From NCBI GenBank assembly GCA_032358165.1, contig JAALGY010000038.1, positions 2,232,001-2,296,000 of the forward strand: DNA of 64,000 nt. The letters are read 5' to 3'. Both the position numbers and the translations under genes were made by a program. Of this stretch, positions 1 through 11,900 are shown piece by piece. The stretch's first letter is position 1. Every line of letters starts with the position of its first letter. The notes beneath the pieces were generated by a model, which had not been told where the DNA came from, searched no databases, and saw only the letters and a program-made list of their open reading frames with translations. Origin of the DNA: Diplosphaera chodatii (lineage: Eukaryota > Chlorophyta > Trebouxiophyceae > Prasiolales > Stichococcaceae).

Positions 1-86
1 ATGCGGACTTACACCTGCAACCGCTCTGCATCCTGCATCCACATGCAACCCAGGCTGGAAACGCCGTGCTGTGCCGCCGGCTGCAG

Positions 87-3000
87 GCGACAGCGGACAG
101 GCGCTGGGCTTCTCGTCGGGGGCGGGCCCCGAGCGCGGCGGCGCGCTGCTGGCCCGCTGGCGCGAGAACCTGGCGGTGCTGGCGGCAAACCCGGCGCCGG
201 GCGCTGAGCGTGCCGTCGGCCGCCTGGGCCACCGGCTGGCGTGCGAGCGGGGGGAGGTGCGCCCCTGCTCTAGGCTTCTGCTCTGGGGGTTGGGAGCGCG
301 CTTGTGCGCCTTACAGCATGACTCCCTTGACTATGTACCAAAGCGATGGTCGCTGCGGGCGCTGTGAGCTGAATTGCTGCGATGCCGGGCATGCAGTCTT
401 CCTGAGCTCAATCATGGCAACGACATTGCATGTCTGCCTGCATTGGCACGGTGACCCCGACAGCCGCTGCAGTCCTCGCATGGCAGAGGACTGGGCTTAC
501 GCGTTCCCCACCTGAGAAGGATGCTCGGCCGCGTATAGCTCTGCTGCGCGCTGCTGTGGGATGTTTTGCCGATGGGCACCGCAGGGCCATGCTGACCCTG
601 CATCGATTTGCTCAACCCCCAGCTGTACTTGTGACGCTGCAGAAGTATCGCGTGGTATTGCATGGGTGCAGGTGGCAGCGGCGCAGCTGTGCTACGTGGT
701 GGCTGGCGGCGCGCTGCACTGGGCGCCCGAGCCCGGGGACCCCAGCGGCAAGTTGTGCCTGGTGGGCGCAGGTGAGGGGGCGCTGCAATGCACAATGGAC
801 CTAGAATGCAGCATGTTAGGGTTCGTTGGGTGCAGCTGAAGCTGTTCATGGCTGGCCAGAAGTGGCGGCCTTGCAGCATTTGCTGCTGTGCCCGTCGCAC
901 ATGCTGGTGCTGTCAGGGGCTGATCGCAGTGGACATGCAGTTCTTGCACAGAACATGTGCACGCTTGTGACGGCGTGCTCTGACGACCCCTGTCACGTGT
1001 GCAGACGCAGCAGGGCACCCGCGGACCTGCGCATCCATCGCCGCGCTGCAGCGGACGCAGATCTACCAGTGGGCGCTGGTCTCAGGTGCGCCTGCTCTGC
1101 TGGCACCTGCGGAGCACAGGATGCCGCAGCGGCATGTGCATATGTTACACATCGTGGAAGCTGTGCGACGCCCGCTGCGCATTCGACACGCAGGCAACCC
1201 CGCAGCGGCGGCGGGCGGCCTGCCGCTGCTGGCCTACGACGTGGTGTACGCGTCCCTGCTGGCGGAGCAGGGCCTGCTGCGAGAGGCGCTCGCGTACGTC
1301 TCATATGTGCAGGTCCATGCGTGTCCACGACGACCATCAGCCGACAGAACAACGGGAGATCTCACTTTGGGCCTGAGCATCCTGTGTTGAAGGGCAGCTG
1401 CACATGTGAATGCAGTGCAACACAGGCAATGCAGCATTGCAGACAACGCAACCTGGCGGCCCGGATGACCCAGCCGTGCTCACTTGTGGTTGGCAGGCCA
1501 GCATCGGGGCGCTGCCGCGGCTGCACCCCGGGCTGCTGGTGGCCCGCGCTCAGGCGGCCGACCTCGCCGGCCGGCTGCAGGCGCACGCGCAGGTGGGCAG
1601 CCGCACAGTGCGTGCATGCGGCTTGATGCCTCATGCGCTTGCTGTCGTGCCCAGCCGCAGAAATGCTGGACGAGCACCCCAGGCTGTTCAGCCGGGCTGT
1701 GCACCTGATGGCTTGCGGGCGGTGCGGTCTGGCATCGCTCTGGGACCTGCTCACACCGGCCACACGCGCTTCCCACCAGGCGAACGGCATCAGCGTCGCC
1801 GGCGGCGGGGGCGGCGGGATCCTCAAGGGCGTGGGCCGCTGGCTGGACCGCGGCATCAACCGGCTCATAGGCATCGACGCCCCGGCGGGGGCCGCCTCGT
1901 CGGACGACGAGTTCGGCGGCGGCGGCCCCCCTGGAGCGGCGGCGGCGCACAGGCGGCGCGCCACGGCCGACATGTCCCATGCGCCACCGGTGAGCAAGTT
2001 TGCAGCTGAGGCTGCACAGGGCTGCAGCCTTGCATGTTCAGATCGAGCCCGCCATGTCCGCTTGACGATGGCCCTGAGCCTTGCACCGCATCCTGATGCA
2101 TGCGTCTCATGCTTTATCTACAGGGTGGGCCGGCGCCGGTGCAGCGGCGGGTATCCAGCTCGCGCGACCTGCGGCGCATGTCGGGCGGCTCGGCGGCGTC
2201 CGCTGCAGGGGGGCCGCCCGCCCCGGCGCAGCCCCCGCAGGGCGCCCCCCACTCGGACCCCTCCGCCGGCCGGCAGGTGCGCGGACGCGTCTCGAGCTCG
2301 AGTGCGATGTGCTCCGACACCAAGTTCAGCCAGCGCCAGACTTGGGGAACGGGGGAGTCGCTCTGGATGGGTGCTCCGAGGTTCCTGCAGACGTTGCTGC
2401 GTGAGGGGTGTCACACTGCGTGCAGGGGGCTCCAGCACACGCTGCAGGCCCAAGTGGCAGCGGCGGCGGCGGCCTGCAGCAGGGCGGCTCCATCGCTGCG
2501 ACGCTGTCGCGCGGCGTCTTCTCGCGCGTCGGCAGCCTGCTCGGCAGCGGCTCCGGCGCAGCCAAGAAGGTGGCGCTGTGCAATGTGGCGCACCCACATC
2601 GCATTCAACATCAGCACGTCCTCCCCGCTCCAGGCACAATTGCAGCTTGGTAGAGTATTCCTTTATAGGGGTTTCGGTGTAGGCATGCAACATTCTCCGG
2701 TGCAATGTGCAGGAGGTCAAGATGGGCGAGGAGAACGCGTTCTACTTCGACAAGGCGACGGGGCGGTGGCTGGAGCGCGGCAAGGATCCTGTGCCCGAGC
2801 CGGCATCGCCGCCGCCGCCGCCGAAAGCCGCGCCGCTAGCGCCGCCGCCCGCGGGTGGGCCATATCTGCGTCACCCAAACTGCATGCGTGCATCGGTCCT
2901 CTCGGTCCTCATTGATGAAAGAGTCTCACGCCTGGCCTGTGTGAGGTTCGACACATGGTTGCCTTCCGTCATGCAATGCACCGTCAGGCGCGAGCAGGCT

Positions 3001-4478
3001 GGTCAAATCAAGTCCGGTGCTCATGACACGGCACAGATGCCTCAGATACTTGTGCCTAAAATGGTGTCGACGGGCCCCAAGTGCTGCTTGCGTGCAGGGG
3101 GCGCCCCTGCCCCGAGCGCCCCGCCGCTGCGTGGCGTGCGGTCCCGGTATGTGGATCCCCTGAACGCAAACAGCGGGGGCGGCGGCGGCGCGCGCCCCGC
3201 AGCCTTTGCCAAGCCTCCAGGTGCGTGCCGACGCAGCGCACAGCACGCCCGACATGACACCGGTGGCCGAGTGACCAGCAGCCCCTGCGAATAGCCCCGC
3301 CTGACTGCACTCTCTCAGCAACGCGCAGGCGCGTTCGCAGCCAGGGGCGCGGCGGCCGCCCCGCCGGCAGCCTTCTTCGTGCGGGGCGGCCAGCCGCAGG
3401 CAGGCACCCCGGACGGCGCTTCCGCCGCGGCTTCGGTGTCTGCGTCGGCGACGCCCGCCGCCGTGTCGCGGCAGTCCTCGGCGGCGCTGCCGCCCTCGGG
3501 GCCGCCCTCGCACCGCAGCGCCGCCGGCGCCGCGACCGCAGCGTGGACTTCTGCTGCTTCCAGCATCCAGCAGGTGCTTGTGCGTCACGCAGCCACGACT
3601 CGTGGCCACTTCGGCAGCCACACGTATAACAACAACTGGGCGCCTGTGCGCGTCTCCATAGCAGCAACAACTAGTATTGTCGAGCCAGTGTCCCGTGTGC
3701 CAGTACTGTGCATGCCCTAGCATGGATGACAATCCCTATGTAGACATCAAGGCTCAGTCATCAAGTGGTGCTGCAGGATTCCGCTGCGGCCTCCCGCATC
3801 GGCTCGGGCGACCCGGCCGCCGGCAACACAGCCTTCGTGCGCGGCAGCGGCAGCGGCATAGCCGCCTCCGACGGCGACGCCTCTGCGCCCGCCTCAAGGC
3901 GGGGCTCGGGGCTGGACGGCGGCTGTAGGGCCACCGCCGCAGGGGGGACTCCTGCAGCAGGCAGCGGCCAGCACCAGGCCGCGGCGGCAGCCGATCAGCG
4001 GGCGCCGGGGCAACAGCAGCCGCCGGCGCAGCAGCAGCCCCTGAACGCTGCAAACCCTGCGTGGGCGGGCGGGCCGCCGGCGCCCGCGCCGTGGGACGGC
4101 GGCGGCGCGGCCGCCGGCCAGGGCGGCCCACCCAGTAGCGGCTACGCCAGCAGCACCTACCACAGCGGCCCCGCTCAGCACGGCGGCGGATTCGGCACCG
4201 ACGCTGGCTCCATATACAGCGTCCCTGCCGCCCCACAGCAGGGGTTCCACTATGCGCAGCCGCCGCCGCCACACCTGGACCCGCTGGGGCCCTGGGGGCC
4301 GCCGCCAAACCCTGATCACCCGCAGCAGACGGGCATGGGCCTAGCCCCTGCGGCGCCGTCGGACTTTGGTGCAGCCAGCCACGGCGGCTTCGGCCAGGGG
4401 GTTGACAGGCGGCCCCCTGCAGCAGCTGCTCCAGGGCAGGGCGCCACTGAGGAGGAGCTCACAGAGGTGGCGCTGTGA
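87..4478 (+). CDS. SEC16: SEC16-like COPII coat assembly factor, C-terminal part (5' end outside window)
   Basis: Scaffold of ER exit sites that organises COPII coat assembly. Exons phased by frame: 87-256, 672-771, 1005-1085, 1194-1312, 1497-1592, 1780-1989, 2124-2276, 2426-2569, 2713-2854, 3098-3220, 3329-3573, 3777-4478 (stop TGA), about 760 residues. The order of motifs matches plant SEC16: WRENLAVLAANP, QLCYVVAG, KLCLVGAG, LQRTQIYQWAL, LLAYDVVYASLLAEQGL (the ancestral coatomer element helices), GVGRWLDRGINRLIG, then the conserved C-terminal box KMGEENAFYFDKATGRWLERG followed by Pro-rich sequence and RSRYVDPLN. The last 230 residues are Gly/Pro/Gln-rich low complexity, as is usual for this family. 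The conserved boxes fall in phase across every intron, so the assignment is strong; individual splice sites are by eye. The N-terminal half lies left of the window. Confidence 0.88.
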
Positions 4479-5319
4479 CGAAAACCGTCTTCGCTGCTCA
4501 GGGTGCTGCTTATGGGATTGGACGTAGCCTGCCGGCTTTGGCCCCTGTCACAGGGAGGTCATGACTGCAGGAATACACTGGTCCGCTGGTTTGCTTTAGT
4601 GCATGGAGTAGTGTGTTAGTCGCCAGTCTGGAGAGGATTGTGGCATGCACATGTAGCGCTGGCAGTTGCCACAGGGCAAGCCAGAATGAACGGTCGATAT
4701 AAGCTCAGGGGTGGCAGAAGCTCAAGTGGAAATGTGAGTACCGGTGCAGCTGCGATGATTTGCTGGTCATACAAAGGGGGCAGCTGCAGTAGCAGCAATC
4801 GTGCCAATCAAGGCGCGGCAGTCACAGATCCCAAAGTGTAACATCACAAATCTGAGTCAGATACGAATTCGGTTTGCATGCTGATCTAGCAGATGCTGAG
4901 CCGAATAGCAGCAAAACAGTCCGACATTCGACCTTGCGTGTCCCTCGCTCAAATCTTTGCTGGCCCATCAGAGGACCATCATGTTTGTGCTGAACTCCAA
5001 TCTCCCAAGTGATAGCCAGAAAAACCACCAGAACATCCGAATCTGAGTGCAAACCATCTGCAAAATATCATGTGCACCATGTGTTCGTCGCTTCATTGCA
5101 TTGAATACTGCCGCCTTTGCTCGCCCTCGGCATACTGTCTCATACAGCTCGCGCCTGCTGTGCTGCGCTGCTCACTTCAAACTGTTGTACCACTGATGCG
5201 GGCCAGACGCTGAGTGGACCATCGAATAAGGACCGCTGACGGCTCCAGGCTAGTGGGATGCCACCGCTGCCGCTTTGACTGTTGACCTTCGCAGGCTGGC
5301 GGTTCGCACTGACGGCAAC
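4479..5319. other. Convergent intergenic region with candidate polyadenylation signal
   Basis: No coding sequence recognised. SEC16 ends on the left and the LEA-like gene ends on the right, so both 3' UTRs lie here. A TGTAA motif, the usual green-algal polyadenylation signal, is at 4837-4841 on the + strand, about 360 bases after the SEC16 stop. No repeat or mobile element is visible. Confidence 0.45.
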
Positions 5320-6691
5320 TCACAGGCTGTCCTTGACCTCCCGGCGGGCGTCGTCCAGGCCGCCCTTGACAGCGCTGGCGCCTGTGTGCGGGGGGCGACG
5401 AGCAGGGTCCTCAGCACAGCGTTCAGTGGTGGGCAGTACACCCTTGGGTGCATGTGGTGGCTGATGAGCATCGCAGCCGCTAGGAAGGCGCTGATGGACC
5501 GGGACCTCCTGAATCCCTGCACAAAGTGGCTGCTCTCATAGCGGCCAGCTGCCAGTCGACCCGGTGCATCCACACAAGACATTCCTCACCATCCCTCGCG
5601 GCGTCCTCGGCGCTCCCCGCCGCGTTGCGCACCCCGCGCTCACTGCATCGTCATGTGCTAGACTTGCCGTCGGGCTTGGCACAGCCGCAGCAGCCTGCCA
5701 CACGCAGGCCGCCAGCCAGATGCAAGCTGCCGAGCGGCGTCATGTGTGGCGCGCTGCTCCACGGTACACCAGATTGAGCTGACTACGCAGTTGACTAAGT
5801 ACTGCACTGACTGTCTGAACGGGGCATGGATGCCCACACTCACAAGGAACCGGCGGCGTCGCCCACGGCATCCTGCACGCTGCCGCGCACGTCCTTTGCG
5901 GTGCCCTCCGCGTCGTTGGCCTTGTCGCCCAGCCCGGAAAAGATGTTCTGTGGCACATCATAGGTGATGTGCGTTGAGATTATGACTACTCGGGATGTTG
6001 GGCACAGGCAACGGCCATGCATGCACTGCGCCACGTGTGCATCAGCACCGTATGGGCTGCCCAAGATGATGTGCGAAGCAGTCAAAAGTTGTTCATCTGT
6101 GCTCTCCACCTTGATGGAGCCGCTGACCGAGTCGACGGCGTCCTTGAAGGTGTCCGTGATGCCCTGCGGCACATCGAGCCTCAGGCAGTGAGCTCCTGGC
6201 CCAGGGCAAAAGTTCACTCACGTCGTCGAGAGGGCATCCGTTTTGCCCAGATGGGGCCTATGTGACGGTGCATTCCTTTGAGCAAGCAGTGCCAGGCCAC
6301 ATGGATCAGGCAGCTTGCAGGCATATGGGTTGCATGGAGCAGGAATGGCAGGCGCAGGAAACGACGGGTTCGCGTCAAGCAGGACGCTGCTGAAGCTTGC
6401 AAGGACTGGCAGATGTCAGACAGCTGATAATCAGCTGAAGACGCTGTCACCGCACCATGTGACGCTGGACAGACTCGCACGAGGTGCAATCAGATCCAGC
6501 GTCGCGTTTGATTGCTTCACATTGCTTGACAGCCTTGATTGCGCTCACACTGCAAGTGGATCCACCTTTGCCTGCACCACGACGCCCGCGCGCCGCATGG
6601 CAGCGGGCCGGGCCACAGCACTGCGACGGGTTGCGATCCCCCGCGTGGGGCCCGCCACGGGCAGCGCCGAGGTGTGCAGAAGCGCGGCCAT
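5320..6691 (-). CDS. Small plastid-targeted LEA-like amphipathic helix protein
   Basis: The start at 6691 opens a first exon (6691-6566) of 42 residues free of acidic residues and rich in Ala/Arg (begins MAALLHTSALPVAGP), a good plastid transit peptide, ending at a GT donor. Downstream minus-strand exons encode short Asp/Lys/Gly/Ala-rich helices: DVPQGITDTFKDAVDSVSG (about 6190-6120), DVPQNIFSGLGDKANDAEG and DVRGSVQDAVGDAAG (about 5970-5850), ERGVRNAAGSAEDAARDG (about 5643-5590), and AVKGGLDDARREVKDSL followed by a stop at 5320. Alternating basic and acidic residues with Ala/Gly resemble group-3 LEA proteins, which protect membranes or enzymes under drying or cold. The phase between exon 1 and the DVPQGI exon does not close, so one exon is probably missing from the model between 6565 and 6210. 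Family assignment is by composition only. Confidence 0.55.
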
Positions 6692-6980
6692 CGTGCAAGA
6701 TTGAATGAGAGACAATCAAATGTGGTTTGCGTCTATATTCAGCTGGGTGGCAGGCTTCTGGCTGTGCGGGCAGCTTTGCAGAAAAGATCATATCTGCAGA
6801 TCTTGGCGTCATCTCGACTGCATGCCCTTCTCGGAGATTGCAACTGATCGATGCGTAAGTTTCACCACCCTATCGGCTGATGCCTTTGGTCTCCTGACTA
6901 ATCACACACTAGAACACATGCAACCTGCTATCAAAGTTGGACCCCAAAGGCGACACCCTGCATGCAGGGTCTGAGAGTAG

Positions 6981-8609
6981 TCAGGTGATCCCATCGCTGC
7001 TGATGCCCGTGATGCGCGAGTCCCGCACCGCAGATGCAGCAATCCCGCCGCCGCCGCTGCCGCCACCACCGCCAGTAGTCAGCAACTGCTCGTCTTCTTG
7101 TGCGCTTCCTGAAGTCCGCCGTCGCTTGGCGGCCCAGACGTGCTGGAAGTAGGAAGCGACGGCACCGCTCAACAGCACGCACAGCAGCGCGAGCGTGGCC
7201 TCGATCCAGCCCAGCAGCCTGGGTTGTATGTTATGAAAACCTCAGCTCTCGCTTATCTCGCAGCATTCATGGATCTGCCACAGCGGCGTGGCCACCTTGC
7301 CACGTCTGTCAGCGTGTCAGAAAAACCGCCATACATACACTGTGCTAACTGCTGTCCTCAAGACGGCACTGCACTGAGTCAGCGCCCACGTGTTGTGCTG
7401 CAGCGGCTGGTGCCGCTCCTTCCAGTCCCCAATCGCGCCGGTAATCTTGGACGCTGCATCGCTGCCGCCCTTGTAGAAGGCCGAATGCTCACTGTCATCA
7501 AGCTGCTGGCAGCTCCTGTGGTGTTATCATATCCACATCTTCCTAAACAACGAAACCCCAGTTCACCGATGTGCATGTTGCCATGCACTGCCCCCATGTG
7601 CATCATACTCGCCTTTTAGCACAGTCACCAGGGATGTGCTGCTGTGCCCAGTTGTGCGCGGCGATGCTGACGGCATCCACGAGGTCGATGCCGCCCTCCA
7701 CAAACTCAGCCGTGTATCGCCGTCTGCGTATGCAAAGGGTACTCGGTGGCGCAATCATCAGGGCTGCAGGCCAACATATTGGCGGAAGGAAGACAGGAAG
7801 CTGTTTTGGTGTTTTACGCAAGGACTCCTGCATCATTGTGGGACTGCCGCAGTGCTGCCCAGCTGTCCTTGAGCTTGCCTCTGTGGGGCCACCACATGCG
7901 CCTGACGCCATTGATCCACCGCAGCGGCCACCGCCATTATCAGGCTGCCGCCGCCAGCGGCGAAGCGGCCGGCCTCATCATTGCTGCGCAGCGTGGTCTG
8001 TCACAAAATCAGCAATAAGGCCAGCGGGTGATGTGGCTCGCGTGTTCGATAGGCACACCTCGACAAGTATCTGAACCCTCACAGCATGGCAGGCTTGCAG
8101 AAGGATTGTGCTCTCAATGGTTAAGCCACACACCTGGCTGCGGGCAATGGCAGGCCATTGTGGCCGTGGAGCCAGAAGCGCATGGCCGCCTGCACACCGC
8201 TGGCAGCGCTCAGGTTGCCGGCAACGAACTCAGTGTCGTCCAGTGCACGCAGGAGCGGGCGTTGCAGAGCCGTAGGCTCAGCACCCATGCCTGCGGCATG
8301 CAAAGTGCATGAAGGCAATTCCCGGATGCCCTTTCCTGGTTATTCCACCGCTGCCGTCACTGACTGTGACACAGAGTAACATGCAGGCTGGGACAGTGGG
8401 AGAGCTCTGCCGCTGGCAGTGCAACCCTCCGGGCTGATGATGTGCAGGATGCCAACAGTACCTGTCCTCAGCACTTGAACATCACCGTGACTGGATGCTG
8501 CACCTCCACTTGCGGCTGGCGGTGGCGGCCTCAGCCCTGCTATAGGGTCAGTTACAGCAGCCAGAACTGCAAATATGAGCACCCATGTGGCTTGTGCGTG
8601 CTTCATCAT
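6981..8609 (-). CDS. Secreted/membrane protein with four ~35-residue exon-coded repeats and a C-terminal TM anchor
   Basis: Not a family I recognise. The ATG at 8609 (an adjacent ATG at 8606) gives a signal peptide (MMKHAQATWVLIFAVLAAV, then PIAG) followed by a Pro/Gly-rich stretch. Four separate exons then encode variants of one unit: LDDTEFVAGNLSAASG...FWLHGHNGLP (near 8250-8150), AGRFAAGGGSLIMAVAAAVD...WRQAH (near 7990-7880), AEFVEGGIDLVDAVSIAAHN...WAQQH (near 7715-7630) and LDDSEHSAFYKGGSDAASK...DWKERHQPL (near 7500-7400). The rough consensus is F-x2-G-(G/N)-x5-A-x3-A-x3-W-x3-H. The last exon has one membrane helix (LALLCVLLSGAVASYF), a basic stop-transfer (AAKRRR) and a Gly-rich tail ending at 6981. 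The predicted topology is type I: repeats outside, short tail inside. Exon edges are approximate. It lies 298 bases downstream of the CotH gene on the same strand. Confidence 0.6.
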
Positions 8610-8906
8610 GTTGCAGAAGACCAGACAACTGCTGGAAGGGTTCCCCTGTGCATGATGACCTTCGTTGTTGCATTTGTACCAGACATGTCGTGCTGAGCAC
8701 ACAACACACCTCGTCACCTCGGCTGCAGGAAGCAACTAGTCACCAGCTGGCCGTCGGCTGGAACAACCCATCGTTCTTGCTGGTTGACTGCAACAGAATC
8801 TGTCTGAACAACAGACGTTCGGCGCTGCGTCAAAGTGGAAGCAGTTCTCAGGCACCAGTACAACGACCAAACTCAAATGTTGTTAAAAGTTCCCATGTCG
8901 GTGTCA

Positions 8907-11900
8907 TTAGCCGCCAGCAGCAGCAGCGTCAGCTGTCGTGGCTGTCTGCAGCGGCGGCGCAATGTATCGGTTTTCCGGTGTCACAGCTGCCTGCCCTGTG
9001 GCGAAGTCGCCCTCGGCGCGTGTGCGTATGGCGAGGTTGGGCGCCACGGGAACCAGTTGAGGCGGGACGGTGCCGGCGGCGACCTGCAGTCGTCAGGGCA
9101 TCCAATATGCGGCGCTTGACTGATCTGTCACAATGCCACGTTCCGAAAACAGGGCACCGTGGTTGAAGTGGGTCCTGCAGCCCAAGCTGTTTGCATGGGT
9201 TTTGGGGTTTTGGCTACTTCACCATGGAAAAATGCCCCTGTTGAGTGATGCATGGCCAAGCGCTGACCACTGCTCGAGCCGGCCGCGCACCTGCTTGAGC
9301 TGGCCCTCCATCCAGGCGAGGCGCGCCAGCACCCAATGGCGCAGCGTGGCGAACTTGTCGTTGTACCCCGCGGTGACCGTCGGGTAGGAGCCCGGCGTCC
9401 AGATGATGCCCAGCGGCACATACCTGCGGGAAGACCGTCGCCCACATGTTGCTGGGGCAGTCGTCAAGACAGTGCTCGCGTCATAGAAGGCCAGAGGACT
9501 GCCCGCCCTGTGCACATGCGTGCTTGACGGGCCAGGCTGCAGTTGTGGGGCCACCTGCAGGCTGGTGCATGTTGCTGTGCTGTCGATCATCATATCGAAT
9601 ATGTAGGTCATGGTGTAATCGAGCAGAGGTAACTGCGCGTGTGCAGATGGGACTCCCTGTGAGGCGCACTTGGTGAGGGTGCGGAGGCCGGCTGGCCGCA
9701 GGCTGGCGTGCTTGCTGTCGATGGCGGCGCCGACGGCGGCGTCGGACCACTCTGCAGCGCGCAGCTGCAGGAACTTCTGTGCAGCGGCGGTGCGGAAGGC
9801 GGGATCCTGCCGTTCAGGCAGTCGACGGTTCACTTGGCAACCATGGGAGGGCAGGCTAGCCAGATTTTCCGGTGCCTGCTTTAGAGTTCCACCTACAGAC
9901 AATCTGCGTCCAGGTGCATTGGGTTACATGCTCTCGGGTCGGGGTGTGCTCCAGGTGTGCGAGGCATACACATGCAAGGTATGCAGTATCAGGTGCAACG
10001 AGCTACCCGCCAAAGCTGCCGGAACCAGACGGCGAGGCCCAGCGTGGGGTCCGACACGCAGCGTCGCTGATCGTCGCAGATGTTGAACAGCCAGCCCTGC
10101 AGCAACACCATGCGACCCCCCTCACAATACTGCTTCGTGGAGGCATGTTGCAGGCGAGCTTCAGGCATTTAAGCACAGCAGAAGCAGGCAAACAGCACCA
10201 GGTAATGGATGGTGACAAGCCAGACACCTGCGGAACCTGACAACCTTGTGTGTGTACCTCGGGGGCGGTGGCGGCACCGCCAGCCTTGCCCGGCGCAAAG
10301 GGGTCTTCGCCCCCGGTCTTGTAGCCTTCAATTGGATACCTGCAATCTGGCACTGAGCCACTGCTGGATCTGCTGACAGCGGCTCTAGCTAGCCTCGCTC
10401 CTGCAGTTCTGGGACAGCTGGCGATCGGCAAGCCGTTCTGCATCGTCAGCTGCGACAAGGCAGCCTTGCAGGTTGCGCACCCGCAGCAGAAGCCGAAGCT
10501 CTGGCTCATGGACCACTGGGCGCCCATCTCGAGGGGCGCCACTGCGTCCTGCGCACTCACCAGCCACCACCCTCTCAGCACTCTCCACTGTCAGTGCGGC
10601 TGGAGAGCGCGCCAACGTACTGTCTGCACTTGCAGTTGCTCAGCCTGGGTGACCGGCACCAATGCTGGCGCACCTTGTACATGTAGGCCGCGCCATGGTA
10701 GGTGTGCTTCGTGTTCTTCATCAGCTCTGCCTCCAGGAACCTGCAGCCATTCGTGGCACCACCATGCTGCACCTCAGGCGTCGAGAGCTGCGTCTCCTCA
10801 TTGGCTAAGCGCATTCTGGTCTGCAACCTGCTGTAACCGTCTGAAGCTTCTTCCTGACTGTGCATGTGCACAGTCCTGTGGCGCATGGCATGCAGCTAGG
10901 GCCCCCATCAAGACCCGCACACCGTCAACACAAAACTCTTTGGCATGCGCACCAGTCGATAAAGGTGCTGCCGTTGCCAAACTTGCGCCAGCCCGCAGCA
11001 GGATCCGCAAAGTTGGACGCGTACAGCGCCTGCTCGAAAGCGTTGATCGCCCTGCAAAGCAGGGGTCATAGTTGTGATCGTTAAAAGTACAGCTGGTAGA
11101 CCGGTTACACTGCTTCACATATATCATGTGCCGCGCAGTCGCTGCTCGTCAGACTAGCAAGCTGTTTGTCAACATGCACCCTGGCAAGACATGCTGCATA
11201 CGCAGCACACCTGCCTACAAAAGCCTTCTGCGCACTCGTGATGGTGTCGAGCTTGGGGTACCGAATGTTCCATGGCTGCCGCGTGCTGCACCAGGTGTCA
11301 GGGTTCAGCCGCACATATTACCTAATCATGGCTGCAGAATCAAACTGATATATGCTGGGATCCAGCAGGTTGCACGCCAGTGAAAGAGCCTCACGTGCTG
11401 CCGACAACGGCTGCGGTGCCGTTGCGGACTTGGCCGTGCTCGTACTCCAGGATGTAGCCGGTGGCGGCAGGCGGCGTCGACGCCGTCGCCTTGGAGATCG
11501 GAACGTTGTTGTCATCCTGCACAAGATCACGAGGATGCATGTGTAGGAGCTTGAATTGCCACCAGCAAGTGCTACTGCTGGCACATACGTGTCGATTCAT
11601 GGCATACATGTCAGCGGACGCATCTGCTCGTGCCTCGGCACACCCATCATCGCAGGCTCACCCGGACGACCTTCTGCATCGCCACCTGCAAGCCGATGTA
11701 GTCACGCGCCAGGCTCAGCGGCCCGCCAGCCGTGTTGATGAATGTCTGAGACCAACGGATCGAGAAGTCAGCACCACGGAAGTGATCAAGGTAATTGGTT
11801 GCAGGGTTCTGCATGTATATGATTGTCATGAGTGTTGTTGTGGTATCAGCAGGTGTCAGAGCTTGCCACAGCCAGCTCTGGCGGCAGGCACCTCGATGTA

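Noticed and set aside
826..1626. 266-codon + frame near the window start
   Set aside because: It crosses SEC16 introns in a different frame; the SEC16 exons carry the conserved boxes instead.
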